Part shown: one piece after another, positions 61,866 to 64,000 of the stretch
Numbering within the stretch: the stretch's first letter is position 1
Layout: the number at the start of each line of letters is the position of its first letter
DNA from: Actinomucor elegans
Lineage: Eukaryota > Mucoromycota > Mucoromycetes > Mucorales > Mucoraceae
Assembly (NCBI GenBank): GCA_026027325.1
Contig: JAMSLZ010000004.1
Span: 1,798,001 to 1,862,000, forward strand
Direction: 5' to 3'
DNA length: 64,000 bases
Translations under genes and position numbers: made by a program
The notes under the pieces: generated by a model
What the model was told of the DNA's origin: nothing
What the model saw: the letters and a program-made list of their open reading frames with translations, nothing else
Databases searched by the model: none

Positions 61866-62449
61866 ACTTCTTTAATTAATAAAAAAAAAAAGCAGCTTTA
61901 CTTCTTGTGTATTTTAGTTGCTACATACGCGCCATAATGTAATATTCGTCATTGTAACATCGTTGCGATGTCTCTGTAGCGTTTATACATTAAAATATAC
62001 AATATGAGCCATTTCGTTTGATTTGCATGATATTGGGATGCGCATATTTCATTCGTCTACGAAGGATGACATGATACATTTCGAAACTATTAGTTGGAAA
62101 CCTATATAATGCTCTGATATTTGAATTATGCATAAGGCTTAAAAAAAAGGAGCAGTACTTGTTATAATAAAGTAATTTGCATGCTTGTATAGTAATGTAC
62201 TCTGAAAAGTAATTCGTCTTTTTTTTTACAATTTGCATCATTCGATTATCCCACTACTTATTTTACGCCAGTTGAGTACAGATGTGGAGTCTTTTGATCT
62301 CTCTTTAAAATAAATACAAAATAAGCAGCAGGTTTGCTCCATCAGATAATATTTCGTCCCTGAGTTTGAATGTGACGTTGGTTCACTCAGGATACTTGAA
62401 GTTGACCTGTTTCCATGGGGACCAGACTTGCCTTTTCTTTGTAATAGAA
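61866..62449. other. 0.6-kb interval between ISY1 and COA1
   Basis: 3' UTR of ISY1 and promoter of COA1. A/T-rich, no gene seen. The apparent upstream extension of the COA1 frame to about 62366 has no in-frame ATG of its own. Confidence 0.5.
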
Positions 62450-63075
62450 ATGTCATTTTTATCTTATTCCTCTCGTTTTTTGGTGCGATCTCGACCTACA
62501 TTAGCTGTTGCACCATTATGGCGTCGTCATATGACTGTAGTAGTTGAACGTGAATTGCCTAAACCTCCACCACCTTCCAAGAAGCGCTGGTTATGGACTG
62601 GTCTCGGTGTCGGTGCTGTTGTATGGGCTGTAGGTTTAGGTGCGGCTTTGAATCACCAACGTCTTTCCAGTAGTGTTGTGCATGGTACGCTCTTTATGGT
62701 GCGTTATGATCCTCGTGTCATTGAACTTGTTGGTGATTCGGTTGATTATGCAGATTCATGGCCTTGGATTAGTGGCTCAGTGAATCATTTGAAGGGTAAA
62801 ATTGATATTGGATTCAAGGTCAAAGGCTCAACAGGTAAAACAAAACAAAAGAAAACAAAAACAAAAAAAAAAAAAAACTTATATAATACACATATATCAA
62901 TGCTAATACCGAAAAACTAGGTGAAACTGCTCACGTTCATTTCATTTCAAAGCGTGGAGGAAGAGAATGGCATACAATGGAATTCTCAGTAGTTCGTGAT
63001 TCAGATAAGAAGGCAATTAATATTGGCCATCATACCTTGTCGGAAACAGGCGAACCTTTATTAGAGCAAAAATAA
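62450..63075 (+). CDS. COA1: Cytochrome c oxidase assembly factor Coa1
   Basis: Two exons (62450-62834 and 62921-63075) give 179 residues. The N-terminus is an Arg-rich presequence (SSRFLVRSRPTLAVAPLWRR), followed by a proline patch (KPPPPSKK) and one membrane helix at ~47-67 (WLWTGLGVGAVVWAVGLGAA). Then comes the small Coa1 domain: LVGDSVDYADSWPWISGSVN and KIDIGFKVKGSTG with EWHTMEF after the intron. Coa1 sits in the mitochondrial inner membrane and hands newly made Cox1 through the Shy1 assembly step. Length is close to the yeast protein. The ATG at 62450 is the first that puts a presequence in front of the helix. The stop lies 16 bases from the stop of the convergent neighbour. Confidence 0.88.
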
Positions 63076-63091
63076 ACTATCCAGTATTGTA

Positions 63092-64000
63092 TTAAAGATT
63101 ACAGAGTCCATTCATAAGTAGTTGGTTTTCAATTTCTACTTGATCGGCAGGAACATGGTTGGAAGGACAAGTGATAGCCACCATCTTTTCATCAAACGTC
63201 TTCGATTCTGCCAAAGTGTAGGTATCCCATATTTCAGCGTGTAATTCGTCTTTGAACATGCGGATGGCTTCATTCTCAAAGACATCCAGTCGAGGTCCAC
63301 TGATTTGTCGCGTACGATCTGAAACATCAATTCGACAGCAGTAATATTGAGCAGTACGATAGATGATCTTGGTCTTGGTCAAGTCATAATGCGCCTTAAT
63401 TTGACGAATCAGATAATCAACATCTCGTAAGAAAGGCTCTAGTTCTCCAAATGCAGCGTCCCAGTTACCTAGCGAAAAGATGGCGATATCAGCTTGAGGA
63501 GGGCTAGAAGGTACAGCTTCTTGCCATGGAGGAATATTCAAGTAGGTTAACCCATCCCATTTATATGAGCTGACAGGGAACCTGTCTGTTTTTGTGGTGG
63601 TTTTGTTATCATCCCATTCTGTGACGCCCAACAGCCTGGCTTGTTCTTCCGAGTTATCGTAGACCAAGTTGGATCTACGCGACATTGGGTTAAACCATTC
63701 TGTATTCCACAAGGGTTCCGAGAAATCCTCACAATAACAGCTGCGTGTCTGTTCATCTTGCAAGTGCTGCCATTCTTGAGGCGATGCGTAGCCCACTTGT
63801 CGACTCACCAACGTGCGATTGATTTGAGGCTTTTGATCCTCAGGCAAAAGAGGGTCCTTGATAAACTTGTGCCAATCCTTGCACCATTGACCGTGACTTA
63901 TGAACTTTTTGATGGATCTGCGAATGTTTGAATCACCATAGAGATCCATACCACGAGGGTATTTCTTGGCGGCACAACGGTTAAACTGTTCATACGAGAT
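63092..64000 (-). CDS. SGNH/PC-esterase-like hydrolase, C-terminal part (runs off right edge)
   Basis: The frame is open from the window edge to the TAA at 63092-63094: 302 residues, with the beginning outside. It has YPRGMDLYGDSNIRRSI, which looks like block I (GDS, with Ser as nucleophile) of SGNH or PC-esterase families, and IFSLGNWDAAFGELEPFL as a plausible block II/III. The C-terminal end is CPSNHVPADQVEIENQLLMN with a candidate catalytic His in NHVP. A cysteine-rich SCYCEDF lies at ~88. Such enzymes hydrolyse acetyl or other acyl esters on sugars or lipids, often in the secretory path; no signal peptide can be judged because the start is missing. The DxxH of typical PC-esterases is not plain here, so the assignment is tentative. 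Confidence 0.5.
   Translation of the reverse strand: MSYEQFNRCAAKKYPRGMDLYGDSNIRRSIKKFISHGQWCKDWHKFIKDPLLPEDQKPQINRTLVSRQVGYASPQEWQHLQDEQTRSCYCEDFSEPLWNTEWFNPMSRRSNLVYDNSEEQARLLGVTEWDDNKTTTKTDRFPVSSYKWDGLTYLNIPPWQEAVPSSPPQADIAIFSLGNWDAAFGELEPFLRDVDYLIRQIKAHYDLTKTKIIYRTAQYYCCRIDVSDRTRQISGPRLDVFENEAIRMFKDELHAEIWDTYTLAESKTFDEKMVAITCPSNHVPADQVEIENQLLMNGLCNL

Overview
This is a eukaryotic nuclear window from a fungus, most probably Mucoromycota (Mucorales-like). The DNA is AT-rich. The genes carry many short spliceosomal introns (about 50-110 nt, GT-AG, branch sites of the CTAAC type). The gene set is fungal: a velvet-domain regulator, PEX5, RNA14, PAP1, NAC-alpha, ISY1, COA1, AIM18 and a fungal-type P450. 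The LINE with a zinc-knuckle ORF1 and an AP-endonuclease/RT ORF2 resembles the LINE1-like elements described from Mucoromycotina. The order is inferred from style, not from any search. All exon models were built by hand from reading frame, splice motifs and protein-family fit, and every modelled coding sequence closes in frame.

Layout. 1-363: start of a Gln/Ala-rich protein running off the left edge. 0.4-5.6 kb: gene-poor, with one tRNA-Met(CAT), an inverted repeat, a degenerate ~175-bp repeat and scraps of decayed coding sequence. 5.8-6.9 kb: five-unit polyubiquitin. 7.5-8.0 kb: 5'-truncated LINE. 8.3-11.9 kb: RNA14 (minus). 14.4-16.3 kb: RhoGAP-like gene. 18.7-19.8 kb: TALE homeobox gene (minus). 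21.3-26.9 kb: kinesin (minus). 29.9-31.9 kb: AMSH-type deubiquitinase. 31.9-37.3 kb: an apparently full-length LINE with target-site duplication. 37.5-39.2 kb: FLVCR-like MFS transporter, convergent with a mitochondrial endonuclease G (39.3-40.3 kb). 43.1-44.5 kb: velvet factor (minus). 47.1-49.2 kb: PEX5 (minus). 51.0-53.0 kb: cytochrome P450 (minus). 54.3-56.5 kb: poly(A) polymerase (minus). 56.8-57.4 kb: NAC alpha (minus). 58.6-59.6 kb: AIM18-like chalcone-isomerase-fold protein. 60.7-61.9 kb: ISY1. 62.4-63.1 kb: COA1. 63.1-64.0 kb: SGNH/PC-esterase-like protein, cut by the right edge.

Functional themes. Most genes are housekeeping and unrelated neighbours, as is normal for a fungal chromosome. 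RNA processing is represented three times (RNA14, PAP1, ISY1), ubiquitin biology twice (polyubiquitin, AMSH) and mitochondrial function three times (endonuclease G, AIM18, COA1). The gene deserts between them contain a degenerate, roughly nucleosome-length repeat seen at several separate places. This repeat and the intact LINE are the least ordinary things here. I did not find a clustered, clearly novel multi-gene system.
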